In this document: positions 10,323 through 22,168 of the stretch, piece after piece
Numbering within the stretch: the stretch's first letter is position 1
How the letters are laid out: every line of letters begins with the position of its first letter
Origin: Buddleja alternifolia
Taxonomy: Eukaryota > Streptophyta > Magnoliopsida > Lamiales > Scrophulariaceae
NCBI GenBank assembly: GCA_019426215.1
Contig: CM033408.1
Coordinates: 32,067,409-32,131,408, forward strand
Length of the DNA: 64,000 nucleotides
Direction: 5' to 3'
Made by a program: the position numbers and the translations under genes
The notes under the pieces: generated by a model
Database searches by the model: none
What the model saw: the letters and a program-made list of their open reading frames with translations, nothing else
What the model was told of the DNA's origin: nothing

Positions 10323-11375
10323 TTTGCTTTTTTCGATTTTTTGTAGTGTGTGATTTTCGATTTTCATATACATGAACTATATTTTGTATCTATGCAATGT
10401 TTAGCTTAGTGCGTGTTCAATTTTGGAACCGTTACGGAATTTGGATTTATTGCGTGAATTGTGCTTAGGTTTATCTCTTTGGTACGTTTTCTGTCTTGTT
10501 TCTAGGGTTTCACTAATTTTGTTTACTCATAGAGAATTTTTATGGCTTATAGTTGATCAGTCACTATGATTTTGTTGTGCATTTGCAGGAGAATTTCAAA
10601 TTGAGATAAACATTGAGAAATTTTGATCAAACAGTTACAGTTATTATTGCAGAGTTTCTATTTTGCCCTAAGATTTGGCTTTGTTGGTTAATTTGAATAA
10701 TACACGAGTTGAAATGGATAACAAGGAGCTTGATTTCACTAATGAACAATTTATCATGCTTCGACATGCCTAGTGCTGCGAGCAGTTGCTGATTTGACAT
10801 AGATGAGTTTCTTGTTGGGTCACCGTTATACTATTTCCTCTTGATATGGTTTCTCTTGCTTTTTGTCTGTGTTTTCCGATTTTCAAATATATGGACTCTG
10901 TTTGTACCTATGCATGTTTAGCTTAGCTGTGTGCTCAATTTTGGAACACTTTAGAGTAAATATTAGATTGAAATGAAGTGCGTTGTCTTAATTTTCCCGC
11001 GAATTTGGATTTCTAGAATTATGCTTAAGTATCTGTTTGGCATCTTTTTTGTCTCGTTTCTAGGGTTTCACTAGGTTTGTTTACTTACAGAGAATTTTAT
11101 GGCTTATAATTGATCACTCAATTGAATTTTGTTGTGCATTTGCAAAAAAATTCCAAATTGAGATAAACATTGAGGAATCAAACAGTCACAGTTATTATTG
11201 CAGAGTTTCTATTTTTGCCCTAAGATTTACCTTATTGGTTTATTTGAATAGTTGAAATGGAGAATCAGGAGCTTGATTTCACGAATGAACAAATGTTATC
11301 ATGCTTGGACATGCCTAACACTGCGAGCAGTTGCTCGTTTGACATAGACGACTTTCTTCTTCGGTCACAAACCTG
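10323..11375 (+). repeat. tandem duplication of bZIP leader intron and first coding segment
   Basis: Two adjacent units, about 10323-10850 and 10851-11375, align end to end. Both contain TCTAGGGTTTCACTA, TTTTATGGCTTATA(G/A)TTGATCA, TTTTGTTGTGCATTTGCA, ACAGTTATTATTGCAG and the bZIP start region. In unit 1 the acceptor TTTGCAG is intact but the coding part is broken; in unit 2 the coding part is intact but that acceptor has become TTTGCAAA. Confidence 0.75.
10714..10773 (+). pseudogene. broken duplicate of bZIP first coding segment
   Basis: Twenty codons starting MDNKELDFTNEQ correspond to the start of the intact bZIP at 11257, then a frameshift after codon 12 leads to a stop at 10771. If included in the mature mRNA it would be a second upstream ORF; it is skipped if splicing uses the acceptor at 11203. 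Confidence 0.7.
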
Positions 11376-12093
11376 CAATGATGCTCTTGGTCGGACCGAG
11401 GCTTTTTCTGACATTCTTGGTCGAACACAAGCCTGTACCCATGCACATGCTTGCAACCCGGTGGGTCCTGATAAATCCCATACGCACACTTGTATTCATG
11501 TCCATACCCAAATTATGCCCAACACTAGTGAAGCCCATTCTCCTAGTGATGACACAGCAGAGTCGGTAGAGAAGAAAAGTAAAAGACGCCCTAAGGGTAA
11601 TCGTGAAGCTGTACGTAAGTATCGGGAAAAGAAGAAGGCTAAAACCGCCTCATTGGAAGATGAAGTTATTAGATTGAGAGCTTTGAACCAGCAACTAATG
11701 AAGAGGCTTCAGGGTCAAGCTTTATTGGAGGCTGAGGTTGCTCGACTTAAGTGCTTGCTTGTCGACGTTAGGGGGAGGATTGAAGGAGAAATTGGATCTT
11801 TCCCTTACCAAAAGCCCGTTAAATGTGGGGATGTTTATCAAAACATAGATAATTCTAATGTTCCAAGCACTTATGTGATGAATCCATGCAATGATCAGCT
11901 TTACTGTCTTCACCCTGGATCAGAAACCGCCGCATTGAACGGTCAAGGCCTCGGTGATTGTGGATTTGATAATATTCAATGTTTGGGGAATCAAGATGAA
12001 AAGGAGTTTAATGATTGTGGACTTGGTAATGTGTCGACTGGAAATACTTACAGCAGCAGTAAGAGAAAAGGTAAAGTGTTTATGCCTCTTTAA
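11257..12093 (+). CDS. bZIP23: bZIP19/bZIP23-type zinc-sensing transcription factor
   Basis: A 278-residue frame with the architecture of Arabidopsis bZIP19/23, regulators that activate zinc-uptake genes under zinc deficiency in the nucleus. Residues 60-83 form the Cys/His-rich zinc-sensor motif (CTHAHAC, then HTHTCIHVH: Cys60, His62, His64, Cys66, His75, His77, Cys79, His81, His83). The basic region has Asn115/Arg123 of the N-x7-R signature, followed by a leucine zipper (about 133-169) and the family-specific GRIEGEIGSFPY block. The C-terminus is asparagine/glycine-rich and ends KRKGKVFMPL. Just before the sensor there is a short internal repeat, LGRTEAFSD/LGRTQACTH (codons 44-61). The start is the first ATG that aligns with the family. 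The 3' UTR probably holds an intron. bZIP19 versus bZIP23 cannot be decided from sequence alone. Confidence 0.9.
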   Translation: MENQELDFTNEQMLSCLDMPNTASSCSFDIDDFLLRSQTCNDALGRTEAFSDILGRTQACTHAHACNPVGPDKSHTHTCIHVHTQIMPNTSEAHSPSDDTAESVEKKSKRRPKGNREAVRKYREKKKAKTASLEDEVIRLRALNQQLMKRLQGQALLEAEVARLKCLLVDVRGRIEGEIGSFPYQKPVKCGDVYQNIDNSNVPSTYVMNPCNDQLYCLHPGSETAALNGQGLGDCGFDNIQCLGNQDEKEFNDCGLGNVSTGNTYSSSKRKGKVFMPL

Positions 12094-13210
12094 TTTTGCT
12101 TTTGGCTAGCTATCTGAAGGTAAAGAAAATAAAATATGCGTAATGAAAGATATGGTTGCCTTTATCACATGGCTTCTCTAATTTCTGAATATTTTTGCTT
12201 GAGTTTTCTTTTACATATCTTAAAGAAAGGTTCCATCTTTCGTGTAGTTGATTTGCTTATGTGAGACGAAGTTCTTGGTTTGTCCAGAGAATTAGGTCAT
12301 ATGGGTATCTACCATGAGCTGTCTATCTAGTTTCTCGTGGCGTGATCTATGATAGCTTCTTTTCCTGTTAATTGTTTCCATCCCGTGTCTTGATCTATTC
12401 ACTTGTATAGCTACATGAATATATCCATCTTATACATTACACAGGCATACATAATCATACATATGTTTTAGATATTCATAAGAAGAATTGGATACTAAGA
12501 TCTTCTATTTGCAACTCCCATTACAAAGCGCGGATGAGTGGTACATGTTCAATTGGTGGAATTTTGTAATTGAGGAATAAGAAATCGTTTGTCATCACTC
12601 ATACGTGTCTTGCAATAGAAGATACAATAGGAAGCGTTAATAGAAGATCCAGTTTACTAGGATCATATGGAGAAACACACGACTTGCATTACTAGTTTAC
12701 CCTGAAATTTTTAAGCCCTTTTCACTTTGTGTGAGTTATCTGACGAGACGATAAACCAAAACCTTGATTATCAGATGTGCATATTTATTAGCATCTCTTT
12801 TATGTCTGAATTGGATCTTGTTTGATATGTTTTGTTTGCAGGGCTGCGTAGTGCAACAAACCGTTAAAGAGCTACTCAGATGGAGATATATGTCTTATTG
12901 AGAATGAGTATTGCCATCTTTGTTTCCTTCCATTTTGTCATGATCAGCCAGCCAGACTTGGCTGTATGTTTAGAGCTCTTAAGTCGCTCCCCACCCCCAT
13001 CCGGTGATTTCACGTATTTGAGTTCTTTGTTTAAAATCACATTAGGGAGCATAGCTGGCAGAACTAGAAGAAGAGGGGACCTTTGCTGAGCTCCTCGTGG
13101 TTTCTTTTCTGATCCTGTCTCATATTATCAGTCATGTTTTGACGTTTTTATTCTTCTTTTTTCCTCTCAACCTTCTATGCTGAATTCAAGAATAAACATA
13201 TGATGCCTTG
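12094..13210 (+). other. bZIP 3' UTR with probable intron; embedded foldback MITE
   Basis: A donor-like CTGAAG/GTAAAG at about 12118 and an acceptor TTTGTTTGCAG ending near 12840 would remove a 3' UTR intron; AATAAA near 13190 could be the polyadenylation signal. Within the intron, 12499-12652 is a foldback (GATCTTCTATT... pairing with ...AATAGAAGATCC), same family as 38129-38290. Confidence 0.45.
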
Positions 13211-14223
13211 AATGCTAGTGTTTTTTTAATGCATGCTTGTTAATCTGATATATCTACGAAATGATGGCGAGAGCTCGAGCAGAGAGTAGCCAAAGAGTAG
13301 CAAAGTTGCTACATCGCTCCCCCAAAATACCAATTGGGTCATCTAATTCATCTTTAGTTCCATTTCGGTTATATATTCACATTCAATTGACCAATTTGGT
13401 CTGCTTGCTCTTGAATTATTGCCAATTTCACCTCTTTACACCCGGAGATTTGAACACGAATCCAATTGACGTTGTTTGAGTTGAATTGACGTATGCGAAA
13501 AGGATGTGTATATATACATTGAATATATTATGAATTTAGGTGGGCAATTCGTGACGAAATTGAAGGAAAATAGTTGGGGTCCAAAAATGGGGAAGAATCT
13601 CAACCGAGATTCTTTTCTGATTTAAATAGTTATATACAATATGTTGAAGTATACATATATATATATATATATATATATTTATGTATATATATAAGGGCAA
13701 ATTGGCTAGTTAAATTTTGAACTAGGACCCAAACAAAATTAAAAGTTGTTACGAGATTCATGCAGCAATTTTACATATATGTACGCCGTTGCTTAGTTCT
13801 CCTGTTTTATTCTCTATTTTATCTTTCCTTCCATTTCAGAGAAGGTTGCCAAGTATTTATCATCAATGTACGTATGTAAGAAATAGAAAACCCCAAATAT
13901 GCAGTCCGCTCCCGGCTCGACTAAATTCATGTGTATTTTATAAAATAATTTACTAATTATATGACAAGTGTAATATACTCTCCTTATAAAATATACTTGA
14001 GTGTGGCCAAATGGACTCGGCTAAATTCATGTGAATGACCAATTAACGGATAAGTAATACTTCAAATTCTCCAAGAAGTATATATATATATGTAAATAGT
14101 AAGCAAATTAGCAAACCTTTACTACACTTGGCAAAGATTGCATTTTGCGCATCCTATACGACGACGACGACAACAGAAATTTTAGTCCATTTCCATGAAC
14201 TAGAATTTTGCAACAAAAAGATA
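13211..14223. other. intergenic between convergent bZIP and HIPP genes
   Basis: Spacer with a TA microsatellite at about 13648-13679. The minus-strand HIPP gene ends at 14224. No coding region recognised. Confidence 0.5.
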
Positions 14224-15329
14224 TCACATAACAACACACGCCGCTGGATTGTCATCGCTAAACGCCGTCGTATACCTGACTTCAGTTGAGCTAGCCCTGG
14301 CGAGCTGCGAAACGTGAGGATCCTGCGCATTCCTCACATAACCAGCCGGAGCCTTCTTATCATACACACCAGCTGCATACGGATGCGCTACGACGTCGTA
14401 CGGCACGTACGGCCAGAGCTCGGCCTTTTTTCCGGTGCGGTGAGCTACACGCGCCACCACCTTCTCCGGATCCACGTAGCCAATCACGGTGAGCTTACTT
14501 TGCTTCGGAGTTATCTCCACAGAACTCACTCCTTTCATTCCTTCGACTGATCTTCGCACTTTCCTCTCGCATCCTTCGCAATCTATTTTGATTTTGATCT
14601 CCACCGTCTGATAGTAAAATTCAGATGTTTTTCTTATTAGTATAGCAGATCTGATGAATCATGATTTCGTTTTGTTTTGCATGGTTTTGAATAAAGCTGT
14701 AAACGAGTTGAGTCGAACAAGTGAACTTGTTCGAACTTATTCAGACTTGTTTGATAGATTATCAAGCTAGTTTAGAATTTGTGTTTGAATTTAATTTGAT
14801 TTTTAATCGAGTCGAGCTTAGACGTGTCTTAATCTAGCCGAACACGAATCGAGCTCAAATGCGCCTTAGTCGAGCCAAACACGAGTTGAACTCGAGTAAC
14901 TTGATTTTTTTGCACATATTTTATTATTTCTTACTAATTGACCCGAATTTCAAATTTATCAAATACACATTTGATAAAAATTGTTCAAACTTGATTTGAA
15001 ATGTTAGCGAACCAAGCTCAAATCGAACTTTTAACGAACGGGTCGTGGAACTTATCAAATACACAAAAAAATATTCAAATTTGATTTAATATGTTAACAA
15101 ACCAAACTCAAATCAGACTTTTACCCAACAATCTAGATTCGAGAATCAATTAGTTTGTTTCGTCTTTCAACTTTCGGCCCTAGTTTTTAGTAACAAGTGA
15201 AGAAATGAAATAAACAAATAATCATAATATAAAAAGTGTGATAAGAACCTGAAGCTGTTTGCGTTTCTTGAGCTTAGAATGGCGACTGGTGCAATCAAAA
15301 ATGTTGGAGAGATGATCCAGAGCGCCCAT
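14224..15329 (-). CDS. HIPP26: heavy metal-associated isoprenylated plant protein (HIPP26-type)
   Basis: Two exons, 15329-15249 and 14607-14224, give 154 residues, the usual size. Exon 1 encodes MGALDHLSNIFDCTS followed by the basic KLKKRK. Exon 2 carries the HMA fold with the metal-binding pair in IDCEGC (Cys37, Cys40), then ELWPYVPYDVVAHPYAAGVY typical of the HIPP26 clade, and ends in the CaaX box CVVM for farnesylation. The donor is CTTCAG/GTTCTT and the acceptor ATCAG/ACG; the frame continues without a break. Family members bind metals, sit at membranes or nucleus, and are linked to heavy-metal and drought responses. The 641-bp intron carries an R1 repeat. A long TA microsatellite lies a few bases upstream of the start codon. 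Confidence 0.92.
14692..15176 (+). repeat. R1 dispersed repeat in HIPP intron
   Basis: Begins GCTGTAAACGAGTTGAGTCG and ends TTTCAACTTTCGGCCCTAG; the ends form an imperfect inverted repeat of the type TAGGGYTGTAAACGAG. The interior has repeated GAGCTCAAATGNGCYTTA and ATCGAGCCGAAC-like segments. Related copies lie at 7135, 33110, 44808 and 57250. Noncoding, probably a nonautonomous DNA element. Confidence 0.55.
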
Positions 15330-15332
15330 TTT

Positions 15333-15333
<1 letters not shown>

Positions 15334-15363
<30 letters not shown>
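15334..15363. repeat. TA microsatellite upstream of HIPP start codon
   Basis: About 14 TA units begin five bases upstream of the HIPP ATG (minus strand), placing them in the presumed 5' UTR or core promoter. Confidence 0.85.
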
Positions 15364-15365
<2 letters not shown>

Positions 15366-15369
15366 TCTT

Positions 15370-17040
15370 TTGTTACTAAATGGAAGTGACTGAAATGGAA
15401 TAGAGATAAATATGCAAGTGAGATTTCTTATTTTATTTGGGTAAAGGTTTCACAAGTTATGGACGTTTATTGAATTTGTTTATACATACATATATAGATA
15501 TATATCTATTATATATATATATTATGGGTTAGTTAGGAGAGAGTGATGGGGTGATGTAAATAGGCTAGTTGAAACTTGAATGCTTGATTATTTAATAGTG
15601 GCCGTTGGATGGAGAGCTCACCCTTGGAAGATGCAGGCCACGTGGTTTTCTGCAATTAGACGTGTGCATTGGGTATCGCCCCACCGACGACCTATGGGGT
15701 TTGACGACGAAGTTTCCGTTGGGTTCCGAAGGGTCGGATCCGGTTTTGCTACACAATTTCCTATGTGATCGAAAAACGAATTACGATTTTTTATATTTGA
15801 TAAGAGGGGTAATTTCTATGCTCCTTTAGTGCATTGATCCCCATTTTATTTAAAAAATAAAAATTAGTGCATTGGTTCCGGTGCAATAGGTACTATTGGA
15901 TTACATAAATATAACAAAGAATTCCGGTAGAGCAAATACCCTCCCGGACCTGCCCATTTGAGGCGGTATGAGTCCAATTAAATGGGGGCTGGGTCCTAGT
16001 ATCAAAATTCAATACTCGGTTGGATCCGGGCGGGTAACGAGTCGAGCAAATACCAGTCGCGGACTTGAACGCGCCCCGATTATTAATGTATTTTTTTATA
16101 TTTAATTATTATTTAATATTTATAGGTATTAATAAATTGAATCCACGAAAAGTATTATTTCAAATAGCAAATTAGCTTAGCTAGTTGTTAGTTCAAAATT
16201 TTTTTGATATAAACTTTAGTATGAAGATGACTTTATTTTTTAAAATTTATACTTGTTTAGAATGTATTTACATTTAAGTATCAGATGACTTGTATTTTTG
16301 GATATTTTTATATTAATTCATTGATTCGATGTTATTTTACTTGTTTTGAATGCGTTTGTCAGTATGTTAGACAAAAAAATTCAAAAAATAAAAATTGACT
16401 GGGTCTGTCGGGTACCCATTGTGGCTGGGGCGGCAGGGCCGGGCAATTACCGGGTCGGGGAGAGTCTGGGTATTAAACATGCTTAACAAGACTGGTCTCG
16501 AGTCCTATAATACCGTGCTTATACCCCCCATATTATCCATAGGACGACATAAGGGTGAACGGTTTTCATCACCTACCCTCATGTAATTGTTCAGTGATAG
16601 ATGGATAAAAATCGATACACCTGATCCAACATAGAATTTTCCTGATTAGAGAGCAATAGTAAAAAGTCTCATTTAGAGTGGTTCATTATCACATTAAATT
16701 TGAACAATATTTTCTGTTCATTAAATTTTGAAGTTGGATTCAATTTGTATAAATAATAGAATATGGGCAAAAAAAAATTAAATTAATTGAGCCTGACTTG
16801 TGTTGGATACTTGGGTTTTATCAAAGTTTCTTTCGAATTGTCAATCCAAATTTAGTAAATTTTTGATATTATGTGATAATTGACATAGATTTGAAGAACA
16901 TTTTATTCGAGTCAACTCAATTTGCTTACAACCCTATTTTTTCGATTTGGGCCGAGTTGCAGGAAATATAAACCCCAGAATAAGTTTTTGGCCCAAAATA
17001 AAGGTGTCTTAAACCGATTGGTTTCAACTTTCAACTTGTC
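15370..17040. other. intergenic with decayed repeat remnants
   Basis: Two GC-richer patches (about 15890-16085 and 16390-16480) carry GGGTA/TACCCG-type motifs such as GGATCCGGGCGGGTA and GGGCAATTACCGGGTCGGG. They look like decayed copies of a retroelement-like repeat, but termini cannot be placed. No gene supported. Confidence 0.35.
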
Positions 17041-17423
17041 TAAGGCCTGTTAGGGTTTATAAGCCTACATCTTGGGCCTAAGTTATCCCAAGTCGTAGTG
17101 GGCTGACTTGGCCCAATAATAAACATAAAATCTTTCAGATCCGGGTGTACAGAAAAATAATGAAGTTGATTAATTAAAACAATATTGCTAGTGTTGCGAT
17201 TTGACTTTGATGGTCTCTTGCTTTTGGACATACACTCTTGTCCATTTCCCATACAGCAGCCCCACTGAGAATGGGCTCGGAGCATTAGAATCAATTGAGA
17301 AAAAACATAAAATAAGAAACAAGATGAAAAACAAAAAATATAACTTTGATCCGTGCTTGAGTTACCCTGATCAGATTTGGTGGTTGGGGTGAGGAATGAT
17401 CTTGGAAAAATGTGTCTATACAC
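17041..17423. other. unassigned region with an open frame on the minus strand
   Basis: An uninterrupted 127-codon minus-strand frame exists, but I see no recognisable domain, and composition is not clearly coding. Not called as a gene. Confidence 0.2.
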
Positions 17424-17737
17424 TCGGGGACAAAGTTAGGGTTTATGATTCGGGAGGCGAATACCAAAAAAAATGAGGCAAAACTTGAATAGATGTAATC
17501 AACAGTAGCATAAATTATGTATTAACGTGAAGCATGTTCTTGATCTTGAACTTCTAACTTTAAATTTGGGCTCGGCTACAACAAGCTCATTAGGGATGTT
17601 TGGTTCGGCACAAGAAGTCTTCTTTGTTAAACACGCAATAAATGTGATGATAAACCATAATGCCTGCCCGAGTCAAGCAAATGAATGAATAGTTATAAAT
17701 TTTGTGTGTACGATATAATCTTATGCGTAGGGTATGT

Positions 17738-17875
17738 TGTACAACCTCAAAGCACTACATGTCCAACATGAACAACACGATAATCGGGTCGAGGTGGGCC
17801 AGGACCAAATCCTGCACAACCTCAAAGCACTATAAGTCCAATGTCAACAACACGACATTCGTACGTCGAGATGGA
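17738..17875. repeat. two-copy tandem repeat
   Basis: The stretch ACAACCTCAAAGCACTA, GTCCAA, AACAACACGA occurs twice about 81 bases apart, with GTCGAGRTGG after each. Noncoding. Confidence 0.7.
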
Positions 17876-18118
17876 ACCGGAAAAGGTTGGCAAACCCTAA
17901 TCCTAAATCAGTTATTATAAGCAATGCAAGGGGTACTTGGGTCAAAGAATGGGTATATATATATATATATATATAGCATAACATCCCATAATCCAATTCT
18001 AATTGTTTCTTGGAAACAAGCATAATGTGAAAGAAACAAAAAGGCCAATAATTCAGGGGGCTACCAAAGCCAACGCGTCTAGGTGCATTGTGCAGTACCT
18101 TGAGGATGGGACATATTT

Positions 18119-18317
18119 ATTTATTTTATTTTTTTTTACCAGGGTTTCCACTGCCGATCGCAGTGACTAATCCCCTCCTTGATTGGAGACACCTCTAAGG
18201 GAGGGACAACTGACTCAGAGTTTTTAATAGCTCTTCATATCCAAAATTAAGGATCGAACTCTTATCACTTAGTTAAGAGAAGAAGAATCCTTTCCACCCC
18301 ACCACAGCCCCGGGTTA
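18119..18317 (-). mobile_element. SINE, family F, minus orientation
   Basis: Flanked by a perfect 13-bp duplication ATGGGACATATTT (18106-18118 and 18318-18330). On the minus strand the head carries a box B-like AGAGTTCGATCC and the 3' end is A-rich. A related, more decayed copy is at 41335-41515 (shared CTGCCG...AGT-TTGACTAATC-like motif). A box A is weak, so the tRNA origin is likely but not certain. Confidence 0.65.
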
Positions 18318-18330
18318 ATGGGACATATTT

Positions 18331-21300
18331 CTAAAATCAATAGTCAAGTGGCAAATAACATTTTTTCTAATTTTTTTTAATTTTTTTTTGGGAAAAGAAA
18401 GAAAGAAGATTAAAAAGCACCTAATTACCTTCCACCACCCATCGACTCTTCACATGACTTGCGTGTGACATGGAACGTGAAATTATCTACCAAATAAGGG
18501 GATTTTCTAGAGCCCCTTTAGACTTTTCCATTCAAATGATCAAGCAAAGATAGAAATATATTTCTTATTTTATTTTGAAGAAGTACAATTATATGAGTGA
18601 CACTCTCTCCATAATTCAATGTAATTTGTTTGAATATCTTTTGTATTAGTTTTATTTCACCGCAATTGATTAACATTTATTAAAATAACTTTTTATTAAT
18701 TCATGAACATCTCAGCACATGTATATAGAGTTTATTGTAGAATGTCACATGTTAAGATGCAAAATTATACAAGACTAAGTTGTTTCGAAACTGATCAAGT
18801 GCGATCCCCATTTATAAGGAACCCAAAAATATGAATGGAAGTTGTGCTATTGATATCAAGAATTTGACGAAATTAATGTGAAGCTTGATACAAATAATTG
18901 AATATCAGTGATCGAAAATAACAAAGAGTGAGACACTAAGATCCATGAGATCAGACAATTGAAGCTCGACATCGTGGCATCCTCAAAGGGACACCACAGA
19001 AAGCAGTAGCTCCAAGGCCAGCGATGATGCAGTTTCTCCAGTTTTTTCGTTAAGGCTTTGATTGCGTATGTATCAAATTTTCACAAGATGTATGAGTGTA
19101 TTTATTGTAGTTTATCGTGTAATATCACGTCAGAAATATCTTGGTGTACTTGTCCGAATTTGGTGACGGATCACAGTCGTGTCAAGCATCAACTATGTTG
19201 CCGGCTGAACCAGATGTAGGCTCAACGGCTAGAAAAGCACTATATATATGTCGCGTAGTTGTATCAATCCAAAAATATTAAAATGAGATCTGATGTGATC
19301 GTAGATGCAAGCATTATTGACCGAACTGCCTAAAATCTTGTATCGTCTTAGACTCGCTAGATTTATATTGCTAGTATTTGTTTTTGGCATGATCAATATG
19401 TAGTAATCATATAATGTGTGGGCCAAGATTCACCTAGGTCAATCCACGTGCTTGAACAAAAGAAAATAGAAGAAGAGACATGGTCAAAGAAATTTGATTG
19501 AGCAAATTCGAAGACGAAGTCAGAATTTTTAATTCGGTCGCGTTTGAGTTTTGTAAGTTAGTCAAGATGTGTATACATGTTAATGTGCATGGAGCATCAT
19601 ATTTGGGGAATTTCACGTGGATTGCAGCGCAATCGGCCAACCATAACACGACGTATCCAACATTACTAGGTGGTCGCCACATGGACCCCATACGTAGGTA
19701 ATTGTCTTTGTGTTGCAGCTCTCCTCCGACTCCACTGCAACACCGGAAATTTCATTCAACTTTCTTACTGAATATTTTCCTTTTCGAGATAAGATGACGC
19801 ATTGCAATATGTTTATGTAACGTAAACTTTGGATTCAACAATTTGTATCATCTATTTAATTTTTTATTCCATATCGTATTTCATATCGTGTTTCAATATA
19901 TGGCGATGCTTTCACGTGAAATAAATGAACAAACGAAAAAAGAGCTTAATAAAATCTTATTTTTCGTCTGATATCTTTTTACATGTGTTTCATTTTGCAT
20001 TTCATATTATAAATATACACAACTGCATACTAGATAAATAATATATATTTTAAACTTACCTTTAAGACATCAATGTTGATATGATTTGAATGAGTAATTT
20101 AAGAGATGAAACACTAATTTGAATATTTATGGGCTTTATCGTATTCTATTTTAATATTTTTCCTCAAATGATTTCATTTATTACAAATTTTTATTGCATC
20201 TCCTATTGTAATGCATGAGTGAGTGACAAGTGATATAATTTTACAATTAGTAAATAATTAACCCTTAGACAAGTGTGTACTCATCCGTGTATTATATTTG
20301 AAGATGAAATAAGATTTTCCGATTTCCTTCATTTGATAATTATGGGCTTTGTATGTTCCATATAGGGTGTTATATATATAAAGTTAAATGCATAACAACT
20401 CTGCAGTTCCCCCGTGTTCTTTAAAAGTTTGCGCGAAATTCAAATTTCATTAGAAAATGAGCTTGCTTGTCGTGCTTTTTTTTTATATTTATTTAAATGC
20501 TCATTTGTCATTCATACGCTCTTCATACATTATAAATTGTAGATAATATTATTTCACTGAAAAAACACATATTTTCTTCTATTTTTTTAACATAATTTGA
20601 ATTTCGTGCAGATTATTTAGAAACACAAAAGGGTGATTAAACTATTTCGTTAACACAATTTTTTTCTTTTTTTTTTTTACATTTTCAATATAACACATGG
20701 GGTTTTATGTATTAATAAATAATTCTTTTCTTCCATATGGAAGTATATGTAGAGTAGTGCGTGAAATACTTACGCGATGTACAGAGAAGATATTTATGGA
20801 CTTGTACGTATATAATTAGTGCTATGATCAGTGATGACAGAAGAAGATGACTTGGGAAAAGCAACGAGGATTTGAATTAATTGATTGGTGTCTTTTTCCT
20901 AGAAGGACCATAAATATATAATGGACTTTGTACGTATTACTACTATTTGCGGGCCATTTTCTTATGGACAAAGTTAATTTTTTGATGAATCAAAAGTCCC
21001 AATTTCTGACGGTAGACATTGTATTTGGTGCCATGGCCTCATACGTCTGCCTTAGCCCAAAATTGCATGTGCCGTGTCAAAATGGAAACCCTTCTTTCTT
21101 CAACCTTTTTAGATAAAGGGTTCGGAAAATTCTTGCTCAACTTCGATTCGATCAAACATAACTAATTACTATATCACAACATTTATTTTGTAACAAATCA
21201 TTCTCTTTGAAATATGTATTGATCATGCAAAATGTGTAATTTATTTATCTTGTAATAAATGATTTACATTTAATTGAGACGAATCAAATCGTATTGTCCT

Positions 21301-21415
21301 GAAAAACGTTTGTGATCGATGATGACTATAGGAGATGTTTCATACAATGTTTTTATTTCTGTTTTTCTTAACAAGAATGTTTTTGGTATTGTAGATAACT
21401 TAAAATCATTCATTT
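18331..21415. other. intergenic, no gene recognised
   Basis: About 3 kb of AT-rich spacer. Open frames around 19434-19807 and 20928-21116 are short, overlap on both strands and show no domain. I see no RNA gene. Confidence 0.4.
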
Positions 21416-21430
21416 GAACTTGGTGTTTTT

Positions 21431-21949
21431 TTTTTTTTTTTGTAACAGAGAGAAGGGGGATACCCTACTAGATTATTTCGACATGCCGGGGTTATCAGTG
21501 ACTAATCTATGCCACGTTACTTCATTCTTGTCTTGCTCGAGGAGGTCTTGGATCGCCTCAATAGGTCTCTCAACGAAGGTGACACTATGGTTAAACCCGT
21601 TCTTCGCCATAAAATCCGCCGTTCTGTTTGCCTCCCGATATATGTGATCAATGTGCGCCTCCCATGGTCGGGCCAAGGAACGCCGTATGCTCGATATGAT
21701 GTCAAAGTCTTCATGCGAGAACGTTGCATGACGAATACTCTCATGGGCATCTTTGGAATCCGTTTCAACATAGACCACCCTTCCCTGCAAATTCCAAGCC
21801 ATTTTCAGCCCCTGATAAATCGCGAGAAGCTCCGCTCGCAGAACTGTTTTAGCCTCCACACGGCCAAGGAATCCTTGAAGCCAACTTCCACCCGAATTTC
21901 GAGCAAGGCCCCCTACACTGACCATCGGATGTTGCTGGTGCGGGGTCAT
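21431..21949 (-). mobile_element. 5'-truncated LINE tail: RNase H-like domain plus 3' UTR
   Basis: The minus-strand frame 21949-21473 encodes 158 residues of an RVT_3 RNase H-like domain: GLARNSGGSWLQGF, ETDSKDA and HIDHIYREANRTADFMAKNG. Its 3' tail reads AGTAGGGTATCCCCCTTC and ends in poly(A) (T run at 21426-21441). Imperfect 14-bp duplications GAAYTTGGTGTTTT (21416-21430 and 21950-21963) bracket it, so the insert was 5'-truncated on arrival. Confidence 0.75.
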
Positions 21950-22168
21950 GAATTTGGTGTTTTAGTTATAATATAATTGACATTATTCTATACGTATTAT
22001 GTATATATATGCGGCAATATTAATACTTTTCACTATATTTGAACACTAGCTAAATAGTCTTTTTTTTGTGGTAGCATCAATAAACATTAATCCTTCCTTA
22101 ATGGAATGAGATAATACCTGGTCGATAATGATATATATCACTTTTTAACCTATCTTAAATTTAGTAAG

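Noticed and set aside
11265..11489. Minus-strand frame opposite the bZIP sensor region
   Set aside because: Antisense shadow of the coding sequence.
17040..17423. 127-codon minus-strand frame
   Set aside because: No domain, no plausible start context or splice partners, and ordinary spacer composition.
19434..19807. Overlapping frames on both strands
   Set aside because: No family signature on either strand and no splice-consistent neighbours.
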